From Burkholderia mayonis (GTDB lineage: Bacteria; Pseudomonadota; Gammaproteobacteria; Burkholderiales; Burkholderiaceae): 64,000 nucleotides of DNA. Each line of letters starts with the position of its first letter. Position 1 is the stretch's first letter. The DNA lies in the NCBI RefSeq assembly GCF_001523745.2, contig NZ_CP013386.1:1860001-1924000 (forward strand). The letters run 5' to 3'. Below, in pieces: positions 36,210 through 44,850 of the stretch. The translations under genes were made by a program, and so were the position numbers. The notes beneath the pieces were generated by a model. That model made no database searches. It was not told the DNA's origin and saw only the letters and a list, made by a program, of their open reading frames with translations.

Positions 36210-36908
36210 TCAATTGGCGAGCGCGAGTTTGTTGACCTCGTACTTGTAATCGAGGAAGGCAAGGAAACTGCGGAAGTGATCGTCGACGATCGCCAGCGCA
36301 TCCGCATGCTTGTCGGCGGACAGCCTCTGATCATGGAAGATCGATTCGTTGATCGAATGATCGAGCTCGCTGTCGATGTGCTCCGCACCCAGATAGCGAA
36401 GCGTATTGCCCGTGTCCGCCTCGTAGGCCGCCGCGAGCTTGCGCGATGTCGTGAAGAAAACCTTCGACGTCGCTTCGCCGGCTTCCATCGATGCCATTTT
36501 CAGCAGCGGGCAGTCGCCGCACCGCCGCGCGCGAGACACGAGCGAATACATGTACTTCCGCACGGGCGCGCCGAGATCGTCCCAGATCACACTGATTGCG
36601 CTTTCGCAATCGACGGCTCTACCGTTTACACCGAGCGTCTTGATATCCGAAACCATCATGTGCCAGTGCTCGGTGTCGACGTCGACATGATCATTGATCG
36701 CGTTTTGCAAGTCGTTTTCCGGCTTTTCGTAGTGGTAATACATTCGATTGATGTCGCGAAACGTCATCGCCAAATGAATCAGCAACGGCGACCATACGCG
36801 CATCATTTGCTTGATTTGGGGAAGGGTGACTGCTTCGAGTTGCGGAAAGACCGGATGATCGAGGAGTGCTGCCTTTTTTTTGCGAATTGTCGCGAGAATT
36901 TCCCTCAT
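36210..36908 (-). CDS. haem-oxygenase-like fold protein (possible HDO diiron enzyme)
   Basis: 232 residues, all helical. The ATG at 36908 has CAGGAG 8 bases upstream, while the longer frame (36992) has none. Candidate metal ligands fall in four helices: H74, E80 and H81/H83 (INDHVDVDTEHWH), E142 (ASMEAGEATS), H177/E181/H184 (EHIDSELDH) and D210/H211. That spread resembles haem-oxygenase-like diiron oxidases (HDOs) such as UndA or BesC. The assignment is by pattern and could instead be a TenA-like protein. It is the first gene of the halogenase/Rieske series. Confidence 0.5.
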   Translation of the reverse strand: MREILATIRKKKAALLDHPVFPQLEAVTLPQIKQMMRVWSPLLIHLAMTFRDINRMYYHYEKPENDLQNAINDHVDVDTEHWHMMVSDIKTLGVNGRAVDCESAISVIWDDLGAPVRKYMYSLVSRARRCGDCPLLKMASMEAGEATSKVFFTTSRKLAAAYEADTGNTLRYLGAEHIDSELDHSINESIFHDQRLSADKHADALAIVDDHFRSFLAFLDYKYEVNKLALAN

Positions 36909-37583
36909 GACGAAAACTCCTGTTATGAATGAGTTGTATCGCTGCGGGTTTTTGATCGAGGCCGGGATTATGACCGAATTGTTATGCCTCACGAGGAGTC
37001 TAGATAGATATCCGGAGATGTCAATAAAAGGGGCAGAGGATTTTTAAAAACAGTGAGAATTGGTAGTTTCTGTAATTTGAAGATTGGTGAAAATTATCTT
37101 TTGATTTCTATGTTGGAGTGTTGTTTTGTGGATTGAGTGGTTAATAATTGCAGAAATAGATAAATAGGCTGGCATCCGAATAGCGTGAATAAAGATGCCG
37201 GAAGTTTTGGTTTTTGATTCGATTGTGTTGACCATGGCGCGAAATTTCAAAATCCAGGCAAGAGGAAACAATCGGTCGATCTATTGAAAAGAATCCTTCG
37301 ACATACCGGTGGCTCGGGGATGAAAGCCAAAGCGAAAGGCGTGGCGGCGGAGGGACGCCGTGCGGTTTGTTGTGCTTGTCGTCGGCGAAGCAGGGTGGCG
37401 CGCTCCGCGTTCAGTTCATGATCGAACGCTGATGAGCCGACATGATCGGCTCAGTATTTGAATGCGGCGATGGCTTCCATTGGATACACAACGGCAGGCA
37501 GCAGCCTGCGTTTGGCGGATTTCGCGGTGGGAAACTTGGCAGAGTAGGCCGCCTGACGCGCGCGCCGGCGCCTTTCATGACCG
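36909..37583. other. AT-rich gene-free stretch
   Basis: About 675 bases. The part 37000-37270 drops to roughly one-third GC, far below its surroundings, and carries no credible gene; frames there have no RBS or family resemblance. It is upstream of the haem-oxygenase-like gene and probably holds the promoter of the 31-37 kb cluster. The composition suggests imported DNA or a nucleoid-protein silenced control region. Confidence 0.5.
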
Positions 37584-37613
37584 GCGCCCAATGAACCTTT
37601 GCTCATTGGGCGC
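37584..37613 (-). terminator. hairpin downstream of dbpA
   Basis: Perfect 11-bp stem GCGCCCAATGA / TCATTGGGCGC with an 8-base loop, 36 bases after the helicase stop. No T tract follows on either strand, so it may stabilise the mRNA end rather than terminate by itself. Confidence 0.4.
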
Positions 37614-37649
37614 TGGCGGAATGCATCGAGTCGGCCGGCGCGCCGCGCG

Positions 37650-39047
37650 TCATTCATCCATCAGCCGAACCTTCACCTTCTTGCCCTTTACCTTGCCCGC
37701 GCCGAGCTTGCGCAGCGCATCGCGCGCGACGCTGCGCTCGACCGCCACGTACGTCGAAAACTCGGTCACATTGATCTTGCCGATCTGCGCGCCGCTAAAG
37801 CCCGCTTCGCCCGTCAGCGCGCCAAGCACATCGCCGGGACGAATCTTCTCCTTGCGTCCGCCGAGAATCTGCAGCGTTTCCATCGGCGGCAACAGCGGGG
37901 CATCGCTCTCGGCTTCGAGCTCGGCAAGCGGATGCCATTCGACATCGCGCTTTTGCGCCTGCTCGATGCTGCCGACGCGCCCCATCTCGTTCATGCTCAC
38001 GAGACTCAGTGCCCAGCCGTCCTGATCCGCGCGGCCCGTACGGCCGATGCGATGCACGTGCACTTCGGGATCGGGTGTCACGTCGACGTTGATCACCGCT
38101 TCGAGTTGCGCGATGTCGAGACCGCGCGCGGCCACGTCGGTCGCGACGAGCACCGAGCAACTGCGGTTCGCAAACTGGATCAGCACCTGGTCGCGTTCGC
38201 GCTGGTCGAGCTCGCCGTGCAGCGCGAGCGCATGAAAACCCTGCGCGCGCAGCACGTCGAGCAGATCGCGGCATTGTTGTTTCGTGTTGCAGAACGCAAG
38301 CGTGCTCACGGGACGATAGTGATTCAGCAGCATGCCGACTGCGTGCAGCCGCTCGTCTTCGGTCACTTCGTAGAAGCGCTGGCGAATCTTGCTGTCGTCG
38401 TGACGCGCTTCGAGCTTCACTTCCTTCGGATTGCGCAGAAATTGCTGGCTCAGCGTGGCGATGCCGTCCGGGTACGTCGCCGAGAACAGCAGCGTTTGAC
38501 GTTCTTTCGGGCACTGACGCGCCACTGTCGCGATATCGTCGAAGAAGCCCATGTCGAGCATCCGGTCCGCTTCGTCGAGCACGAGCGTATTCAGTGCGCC
38601 GAGCGCGAGGCTGCCGCGCTCCAGGTGGTCCATGATGCGCCCCGGCGTGCCGACGACGATATGCGCGCCATGTTCGAGGCTCGCCGTCTGCGGCCGCATC
38701 GGCGTGCCGCCGCATAGCGTCAGCACCTTGACGTTCTCCTCTGCGCGCGCGAGGCGGCGGATTTCCTGCGTGACCTGATCGGCGAGTTCACGCGTCGGAC
38801 AGAGGACCATCGCTTGCACGTCGAAGCGGCGTGCGTCGAGCCGGGCGAGCAACGGGAGCGAGAATGCCGCTGTTTTGCCGCTCCCGGTCTTCGCCTGCGC
38901 GATCAGGTCGTGCCCCGCGAGCGCAATCGGCAGGCTTGCCGCCTGGATCGGCGTCATGTCGACATAGCCGAGCTGCGTGAGATTGGCGAGCGTGGCGGGC
39001 GCGAGCGAAAGCGCGCTGAAAGGCGTGGCGGTCGGTTTGTTCGTCAT
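37650..39047 (-). CDS. dbpA: ATP-dependent RNA helicase DbpA
   Basis: 465 residues. DEAD-box motifs in order: Q motif (TPIQAASLP), AKTGSGKT, PTRELADQV, GTPGRIMDHL, DEAD (LVLDEADRMLDMGF), SAT, then RecA2 motifs VATDVAARGLD and HRIGRTGR. The C-terminal ~75 residues form the DbpA RNA-binding domain (GDVLGALTGEAGFSGAQIGKI), which targets 23S rRNA hairpin 92. Acts in large-subunit assembly. The ATG overlaps the stop of the zinc-ribbon gene. Confidence 0.95.
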   Translation of the reverse strand: MTNKPTATPFSALSLAPATLANLTQLGYVDMTPIQAASLPIALAGHDLIAQAKTGSGKTAAFSLPLLARLDARRFDVQAMVLCPTRELADQVTQEIRRLARAEENVKVLTLCGGTPMRPQTASLEHGAHIVVGTPGRIMDHLERGSLALGALNTLVLDEADRMLDMGFFDDIATVARQCPKERQTLLFSATYPDGIATLSQQFLRNPKEVKLEARHDDSKIRQRFYEVTEDERLHAVGMLLNHYRPVSTLAFCNTKQQCRDLLDVLRAQGFHALALHGELDQRERDQVLIQFANRSCSVLVATDVAARGLDIAQLEAVINVDVTPDPEVHVHRIGRTGRADQDGWALSLVSMNEMGRVGSIEQAQKRDVEWHPLAELEAESDAPLLPPMETLQILGGRKEKIRPGDVLGALTGEAGFSGAQIGKINVTEFSTYVAVERSVARDALRKLGAGKVKGKKVKVRLMDE

Positions 39048-39253
39048 GTCGTAGCGTCGGGTTGGATGAACGGACGGCCTTCGAGTTGCTCGTAGACGAT
39101 CGTGCCGTCGTCGGCGTCGAACCGCTCGACGTAGTTGCGCGCGCCGCACAGCGGGCAGCGGAACAGCAGTCCTTGGCCTTCGTCCTTGATGGCGACGTCC
39201 GACTGCTCCCACTGCGTGCCGCAGCTTTGGTTTCTACAAGTAAACACGGTCAT
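39044..39253 (-). CDS. small zinc-ribbon protein
   Basis: 69 residues. CRNQSC and CPLC provide four cysteines of a zinc ribbon (C-x4-C ... C-x2-C), followed by an acidic Asp-rich strand. Overlaps the dbpA start by four bases, so it is translated with the helicase. Possible RNA or protein adaptor; role unknown. GGGAG lies almost against the ATG, unusually close. Confidence 0.75.
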   Translation of the reverse strand: MTVFTCRNQSCGTQWEQSDVAIKDEGQGLLFRCPLCGARNYVERFDADDGTIVYEQLEGRPFIQPDATT

Positions 39254-39640
39254 TCTCCCGCTGGATTCTGTTGCGCGCCTTCGCTGGTTCGAGTGAAGAC
39301 GCGTGCGTTGCGCGGCCACGGCGTGTTTGATCCGGATGAAGGGACGGATGCCACGCGGCCGTTCGCTTGATGTTTCGTCGAGGTGGATGATTGATCAGGC
39401 GGCGATGGAAGATCGCGCATGCCGTGATTTTAACGGATGCGCGAGACGGGACCGCCGGCGGTGCTGCCGCGTCGCGCCTGAAGCCATCACAGGTACGGCG
39501 ACGGGATGAACGGGGCAGGCTGGCCGCCGACCGCTTGAGGGTTGGCCGGGATTCGTGAAATTTTCGCCAAAATCACCTTGATTCGATGATTTAAAAGGGA
39601 AATTTCAACATTCCGCCGGGCAACTAGGCCACGCGGCCCT
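39254..39640. other. gene-free boundary of the integrase island
   Basis: 387 bases. GC content falls near 39540-39620 and no credible frame is present. This marks the transition from the dbpA chromosomal block to the recombinase-bearing accessory segment; an attachment site could lie here but I could not identify a direct-repeat partner. Confidence 0.4.
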
Positions 39641-40069
39641 TCAGATCCGAGGGCACGGTCGTAGCCCAAGTGCTGCCTCTTCCAGAGCCGTTGCCAGCAC
39701 CGGCGACGGTGTCCATTGACCGCCTTGTACCTTGAAGCGCGCCGTCGCATCGACGATCTTCGTGTCGCGGCCGTTCCGGCTGCCGCCGGACAAAGTGACA
39801 TCACCGTGCGCGGCCATGCGTTCCATGATTTGTTCGATGTCGAGCGCGCCGTCGGCATCAAAGGTGACGATCATGAAGTCGCGATACACGCCCCGCGTCG
39901 GGACACGGTTCACAAGCTGGACGAGCAGGTTTGCGATGCGCACCCGCTGCCCGGCAAAGGCCGGCAGGCGGTGACTGTCCGGCTGCCCAAGCATTTGCCA
40001 GTAGCGCTTGCTAAGCCGGCAGATCGAGTCGTCCGCGGCGATCAGAAATGTCCGGGGCGAGTATCCCAT
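39641..40069 (-). CDS. hypothetical protein in integrase island
   Basis: 142 residues, no family recognised with confidence. It starts MGYSPRTFLIAADDSICRLS and has a central strand-helix region (YRDFMIVTFDADGALDIEQI). Codon use matches real coding sequence, and similar small proteins accompany large tyrosine recombinases in proteobacterial islands, to my memory. No enzyme motif is visible. Confidence 0.55.
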   Translation of the reverse strand: MGYSPRTFLIAADDSICRLSKRYWQMLGQPDSHRLPAFAGQRVRIANLLVQLVNRVPTRGVYRDFMIVTFDADGALDIEQIMERMAAHGDVTLSGGSRNGRDTKIVDATARFKVQGGQWTPSPVLATALEEAALGLRPCPRI

Positions 40070-40136
40070 CGTGAGCCAATCGGATCAGTTGAGTGGAGGG
40101 CGACATGTTCCTTGACGCCGTCGTTTCCGGACGTAG

Positions 40137-40565
40137 TCAGTCCGGAGCTGCGGGAGGCTCGAGCACATCGAAAGTGAAATGCACGCCGTGATACCGCTCA
40201 GCAGTATAGATGCCGTTCGGCACCTCGGTTGATGGCGTTCCTACGAGCAGCGTCGTCGCGATATCCAGGGTGGCGCACAGGTTGCATAGCAGGCGGGCCG
40301 CATTGCGGAAAACCATACTCTTGATCTTGTCGATCCCGAAACCCAAGGCGGTGATGTGCTCGCAAAGAAATACGCCGCCCCATTGATTGTTGTCGAGCTC
40401 GTCGATGTGGGCCATCTTCATCAATCGATCGAAGCCGTTATCGTCATCGAGGGCGCACGCGGTCCAGAAATACATTTCCATGGCGACACGTTTCGCCACG
40501 ATGATTTGCTCACGTGTGATGGAGACTTCATTGTGGCCTCGACGGGGCGCGCAACCCGCGAACAA
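40137..40565 (-). CDS. hypothetical protein in integrase island
   Basis: Up to 142 residues; the start may be the internal MEMYFW (about codon 29), since the first residues are basic and lack an RBS. Contains cysteine-rich helix segments (ARLLCNLCATLD) and a Pro-rich end. No function can be assigned. Same strand as the recombinase, 89 bases downstream of it. Confidence 0.5.
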   Translation of the reverse strand: MFAGCAPRRGHNEVSITREQIIVAKRVAMEMYFWTACALDDDNGFDRLMKMAHIDELDNNQWGGVFLCEHITALGFGIDKIKSMVFRNAARLLCNLCATLDIATTLLVGTPSTEVPNGIYTAERYHGVHFTFDVLEPPAAPD

Positions 40566-40654
40566 GGTACGCGTAATTTTCTATCATAAGCCTCGTGGTT
40601 ATTAAGATGTCGTTTATCAGCGCTGATCTCGCATAAGCGTGTTCGGCCGTAGCG

Positions 40655-42346
40655 TCAGTTTTTCCGCGCCTCGAACGCTTGGTCGAACTGCCGGGCGCGC
40701 CGAACTTCGTCGCTATGCAGGTAGGTCGACGTCGTCGAGATCGACGCGTGACGGAGATTGTCGCGCACCATGATCAGTTCGGCACCACGGGCCAGCGCGT
40801 GCGTGGCGTGCGTGTGGCGCACCCAGTGCGGACTCGCGCGCCGAAGCTTTTCGGCTGTCGCCGGCCGTTCGTCGTGAATCGCGTCGGCCGCCAACAAGAA
40901 AAAGCGTCGCAACACGCGCCAGAGCCGCGTGCTCTTGATGCCGGCACCATCCTCCTCGAGGTTCGCGACCAGTGGTGTGTCCCGGGCCCAGCGAGTCGGG
41001 GTGACCGGCAGTCCCCGCTGTACGAGAGACTGATCCAATGCGGTTCGCGCCAGCGCAGGCAGCGCCACCTTGCCGGGTTTGCCGCCTTTGCCAATCACGT
41101 GTAGCCAGTGATCGCCCTGTTCGTCGCGCCGGATGTCGCCGAGCGTCGCGCCGACGAACTCGCTGGCACGCAGGCCGGTCGCGTAACCGAAGTCGAGCAG
41201 GAAGCGCAGGCGTTGGGCGGCTGGCGCGCTCCAGCCATACGACCATTCCAGCCCGTCGGCCAGCGCACGGATCAACAGCCACTCGCCTTCGGTGAAGCCA
41301 CGGGCAACGTCCATCCCCGCGCGCACGGCGGCACCGCGCACCTTGACGCCCGCAAAGGGGTTCGCCAGCACGTAGCGCTGCTCAATCAGCCAGCGGAACA
41401 TCGCCGACAGGACCGCGAGTGCGTACGCCGCCGACCGTGCCGACAGCGGGCCGCTGAATGGCCGCCATTCGATGCTCTGTCGCGGCCGCGACGGCCCGAC
41501 CCAACGCTCGCGCGGTGCCGGTCGCCGCAAGAACGCGCGGTACGCGATCGCATCGTCGGTCGTCAGCGACGACAACGCCCGACCGCGTTCGACAATGGCC
41601 CACAGGATCAGCCGCTCGGCCTCTTTCCGATAGGCGCGCTGGGTTGCCGCCGATTCGTGCAGGGACAGCCAGGACTGAATCGCTTCATAGTCGTTCGACG
41701 CGCTTAGCAGACAGGCCGCCTGCGGGGCCCGGAACAGCCCGCGCGAGCCGTCGACCTCGTGCGGCACATAAATCTGCTCCCACGGCACGACGGTGCTGGA
41801 CGGTGCCGCGACGATCAAGGCGCGCGCCCGTTCGGTCAGGGCCGGATGTGCAGCGAAGAACGCTTCGACCTGTCGCGCGCCGGCGACCCCGAGACCATCG
41901 ATCGTCGACCACCAGCGGCGGCGTCGCGGAATCCGCACGGTCAGATCTGCCAGCGTCCGGATACCGTGCGCCTGCAGGGCCGCCACGATACGTGGCGCCA
42001 ACCATGTGCCGATCTCGTCCGAAATGTGCGGCTCCGGCACGGGAAGGTGCCGAAGTGCGTCGATGGCCCGCGCGACGGCGTCAGCCGACGTCTTGGAGGG
42101 GCGGTCGACAAACGCGGCTGCCAGGTCTTCGCGATGACGTGTTCGCGCGAACGCGACGAGTTGCCTGCGAATGCAACTGAGGATGCCGCGCGACGATCCT
42201 CCGGCGGCTCGCCGATCGCCCAGATAGCGGGCAACGGCCGCGCGCGCGTCCAGGCCGGCGTACCAGGCGCGCAGTGCGGCTAGCTCGGCCTCATCAGGGA
42301 AGCTGGGTTTGCCCGTGTCGGGAGAGGAGGTCTCACGCGTTTTCAT
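40655..42346 (-). CDS. large tyrosine recombinase/integrase
   Basis: 563 residues from ATG 42346 (a GTG at 42352 is possible). The N-terminal ~200 residues are an extra helical domain with a helix-hairpin-helix-like stretch; the core-binding domain follows. The catalytic domain has R in GYATGLRASEFVG, K in VIGKGGKPGKVAL, H-x-x-R-H in PHWVRHTHATHA, H in LRHASISTTSTYLH, and tyrosine in the same STYLH. It is the extended type found in integrative elements, not a short phage integrase. Likely responsible for mobility of the 39.6-43 kb segment. Confidence 0.88.
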   Translation of the reverse strand: MKTRETSSPDTGKPSFPDEAELAALRAWYAGLDARAAVARYLGDRRAAGGSSRGILSCIRRQLVAFARTRHREDLAAAFVDRPSKTSADAVARAIDALRHLPVPEPHISDEIGTWLAPRIVAALQAHGIRTLADLTVRIPRRRRWWSTIDGLGVAGARQVEAFFAAHPALTERARALIVAAPSSTVVPWEQIYVPHEVDGSRGLFRAPQAACLLSASNDYEAIQSWLSLHESAATQRAYRKEAERLILWAIVERGRALSSLTTDDAIAYRAFLRRPAPRERWVGPSRPRQSIEWRPFSGPLSARSAAYALAVLSAMFRWLIEQRYVLANPFAGVKVRGAAVRAGMDVARGFTEGEWLLIRALADGLEWSYGWSAPAAQRLRFLLDFGYATGLRASEFVGATLGDIRRDEQGDHWLHVIGKGGKPGKVALPALARTALDQSLVQRGLPVTPTRWARDTPLVANLEEDGAGIKSTRLWRVLRRFFLLAADAIHDERPATAEKLRRASPHWVRHTHATHALARGAELIMVRDNLRHASISTTSTYLHSDEVRRARQFDQAFEARKN

Positions 42347-42408
42347 GATCACCAGTTTAGATGCATTTCGATGATGGACAGATAATATTGGTTATCGGTC
42401 TATCTTCA

Positions 42409-43125
42409 CCAAACTGCTAAAAGTTCCCTTTCCGTTGATGCGGTCACCTGCCCGCTACGGCCGCGATCGGTGAACGCTGGCCCGCAACGATGCAATGCCG
42501 CAGCCGTTTGGTAGCGATGCCAGGGAATGGCGGGAGGCTGTTCATCGTGGATCACCAGAATGCGCGCAATCGTCGCCAGTTCGTGGTCAAGCAGCATGCA
42601 GCGTTCACCTTGCTGCACACGCGTGACGCGCGCTTCATGAAAGGTTTGTCGCGGCAAGGAGGGATGGCAAGGTGGGAAATCGAAGATGTTATAAGAAATA
42701 ATTTCATAGATTATTGCAAAAAATGTGCATCTGGCCGTGTGCCGGCCTGAATCTGAAGAAAACCTATGAGCGCGGGCCAAGCGCAAGCTGGAAAGCCGGA
42801 AGCGTTCGTTGCGACAAGCCGGACGATCGGGCATGACGAGAGAAATGTGGTTGCCGATACCGACTGAGCAGATCCGCGCGCTGTCGATTGAGAGCCATCT
42901 CGCCGATGGCTACCATGCGTGGTGACCTCGGAGACAACGGTGTCAGATCAGTCGCCTGGTGCGCGTTGTTTACCTGGGGTTCACCTGCGGGATGCGACCC
43001 CGACTGCCACGGATTTTGATCTGTACCAGCGTGCCGAAGCAGCCCTCAATGCGCGCATTGATAAATCATTCTTGACACGTCGATTCGCAAGTCCTAGATT
43101 GATTCAAATCACGCAATTTACTTGA
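42409..43125. pseudogene. scrambled pieces of a recombinase-associated gene
   Basis: Three segments appear to come from one small protein. Plus strand 42833-42925 encodes MTREMWLPIPTEQIRALSIE then stops. Plus strand ~43005-43051 gives DFDLYQRAEAALNARI. The minus strand at about 42480-42610 gives MLLDHELATIARILVIHDEQ and IPWHRYQTA. In intact relatives I recall these parts occurring in that order on one strand. The C-terminal piece is thus inverted and displaced ahead of the N-terminal piece, which suggests recombination inside the gene. Confidence 0.4.
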
Positions 43126-43571
43126 ACAACGACAATTGGCGTGACTGAGTCACCAGAACGAAGCAATCAGCGCTGATGTTGGAATCCCGTTATGGTTCGT
43201 TGCGGAACTACTGATCGCTAAGCTCTCTCATTCTTTCCGCTTCGGATTTACTCGCTTCGCACCGATGTCGCCTTGCCGTGCAAGGCCATAATGACAAACA
43301 AGCCGCGATTCGCGGCCATTTTGCGTGGTGGAGAAATGACATGACCCGCATTGGTTTCGAACGTATGCCTTTCCGCTAGGGCAACATGTAGATGCCACAT
43401 TCCAACGCCTGAGAGAATCGGGATGGATGCGTGCGGCCAGATTATTGATATCGTCCGCCATATGGTCGACGGATTTTATTTGCCAAAATAAATTAAGTTG
43501 GAAGATTAATATTCGCGTCGATTTATGGCGTCGATTGGTAATTGTTTTAAACATTTAATGATAAGGTCGTA
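43126..43571. other. AT-rich upstream region of idi
   Basis: 446 bases with lower GC than average and no convincing gene on either strand. The last 70 bases (GGAAGATTAATATT..., then TTTAATGATAAGG before the ATG) are AT-rich and include an AAGG close to the idi start; this is likely its promoter and RBS region. Confidence 0.4.
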
Positions 43572-44144
43572 ATGGACGAGATGCTCATTCTGGTGGATCG
43601 AAACGATACTCCCTTGGGTTTCGACACCAAGGCACGGATTCACCAAAGTGGCGCATTGCATCGGGCTTTTTCGATATTTATATTCGACCATCAAGAGCGT
43701 CTGTTGCTTCAGCGGCGCGCACTCGGAAAATACCACTCGGCGGGTTTGTGGAGCAACAGCTGTTGCGGGCATCCACGGCAGGGAGAAGAACTCGGTGCAG
43801 CGGTGGCTCGGCGTTTGCGCGAGGAGATGGGGTTCGATTGCGAGTTGTGCAAGGTATCGGCGCTGACGTACCGGGCGCAGTTGCCCAACGGCCTGATCGA
43901 ACACGAGTACGACCACATCTACGTCGGTATGTTCGAGGGCGAACCTGTCGCGAATCCCGATGAGGTTGCCGACTGGCGATGGTCCCTGTGCGATGAAGTC
44001 CTGGATCTAATGGAGCACCGGCCTCATGACTTTACCGTCTGGTTCCGGGAGATTATGGGCCGCGCGACGGCGGACGGTCTCCTCGCACAATGGCGGGCAT
44101 GGGCCGGCAGAGGAACCCGCCTAGGGCCAATACTGTTCACTTGA
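43572..44144 (+). CDS. idi: isopentenyl-diphosphate delta-isomerase, type I
   Basis: 190 residues of the Nudix-fold type I enzyme. SGALHRAFSIFIFD, WSNSCCGHPRQGEE with the catalytic cysteine (second C of SCCGHP) and metal His, RRLREEMGFDC, and HEYDHIYVG with the catalytic Glu/His metal site. Converts IPP to DMAPP. Type I idi is uncommon in Burkholderia core genomes, and this copy sits among IS elements, so it is probably acquired. The last codons (about LGPILFT) are part of the adjoining IS4 terminal sequence, so the native C-terminus was replaced. Confidence 0.92.
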   Translation: MDEMLILVDRNDTPLGFDTKARIHQSGALHRAFSIFIFDHQERLLLQRRALGKYHSAGLWSNSCCGHPRQGEELGAAVARRLREEMGFDCELCKVSALTYRAQLPNGLIEHEYDHIYVGMFEGEPVANPDEVADWRWSLCDEVLDLMEHRPHDFTVWFREIMGRATADGLLAQWRAWAGRGTRLGPILFT

Positions 44145-44715
44145 TGATCACTTTCGGTACTATTCGTTGATTCAGCGGCTCCCATCGTCGCCGGATCCGG
44201 AAATTCGACATCTTTCGTTTCACGCCGCGGGGATTACGTTTGCCGCGGCTTTGCACCGCACGCCCGCTGGCGAGTTCGCGCAGCAGACGCTGTTTCCAGC
44301 TTTGCCACTGCTCAGGGGGGAATTGCCGCCGCCTCGGGCAGGCGTCGGTTCAGCACACGCACGGCATGGACAAAGGACAGGTCTTCAGGTCGCTGCTCGC
44401 TGTCCTGAGCAGCCTCGTACATCAAGCGGCGGGTCGCCGCGTGCGTGAGCATTAACGCATAGAACTCCTGACGTACCAGATCAGGTGTCTTACTGCGCAG
44501 CACCTTCTTCCCATCACACAGATGCGTCTTGATCTCATCGAACATCTCTTCTATTTTCCAGCGCCGGTGGTACAGCGCCGCGAGTTCTGCGGCAGGTGCC
44601 AACGCCGGGTCCAGCAGATTAGTGATCAGGCGATACTGCGGCTCGGCGTCAGGCACGCCTTCCAGGCGATACTCGATGACCCGTGCCCGCATGCCGCTGC
44701 GCTGGCGTAGAGCGA
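44137..44715 (-). pseudogene. IS4-family transposase remnant (C-terminal half)
   Basis: Minus-strand frame has RVIEYRLEGVPDAEPQYRLI, YHRRWKIEEMFDEIKTHL (the Y-REK-type R and E of IS4) and LSFVHAVRVLNRRLPEAAAI. A run of six Cs then shifts the frame; continuing in the other frame gives EQWQSWKQRLLRELASGR to NQRIVPKVIIK and stop at 44137. N-terminal half is missing. GGGCCAATACTGTTCAC at about 44123-44140 is probably the element's outer inverted repeat and forms the end of idi. Confidence 0.7.
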
Positions 44716-44717
44716 AT

Positions 44718-44779
44718 TAAAGTCGTCAACTCGGGATGCCCGTCGCGCAAGGGGTTAGGCTGCTGAGTTGACGACTTTA
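44718..44779. repeat. 15-bp perfect inverted repeat beside IS remnants
   Basis: TAAAGTCGTCAACTC at 44718-44732 and its exact complement at 44765-44779, 32 bases apart. A third related word, ATGTCGTCAATTCG, follows near 44802. The stem ends exactly where the IS4 remnant is broken, so it may be the terminus or resolution site of another mobile element. Confidence 0.45.
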
Positions 44780-44850
44780 TTTGCATTCTCAACAAAATAA
44801 TGTCGTCAATTCGCATAAGTGCGCATTCAATTTGTCACTTCGCGTTCTAG

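Noticed and set aside
43228..43554. A 108-codon minus-strand frame upstream of idi
   Set aside because: No RBS or family resemblance; AT-rich DNA gives chance frames here.
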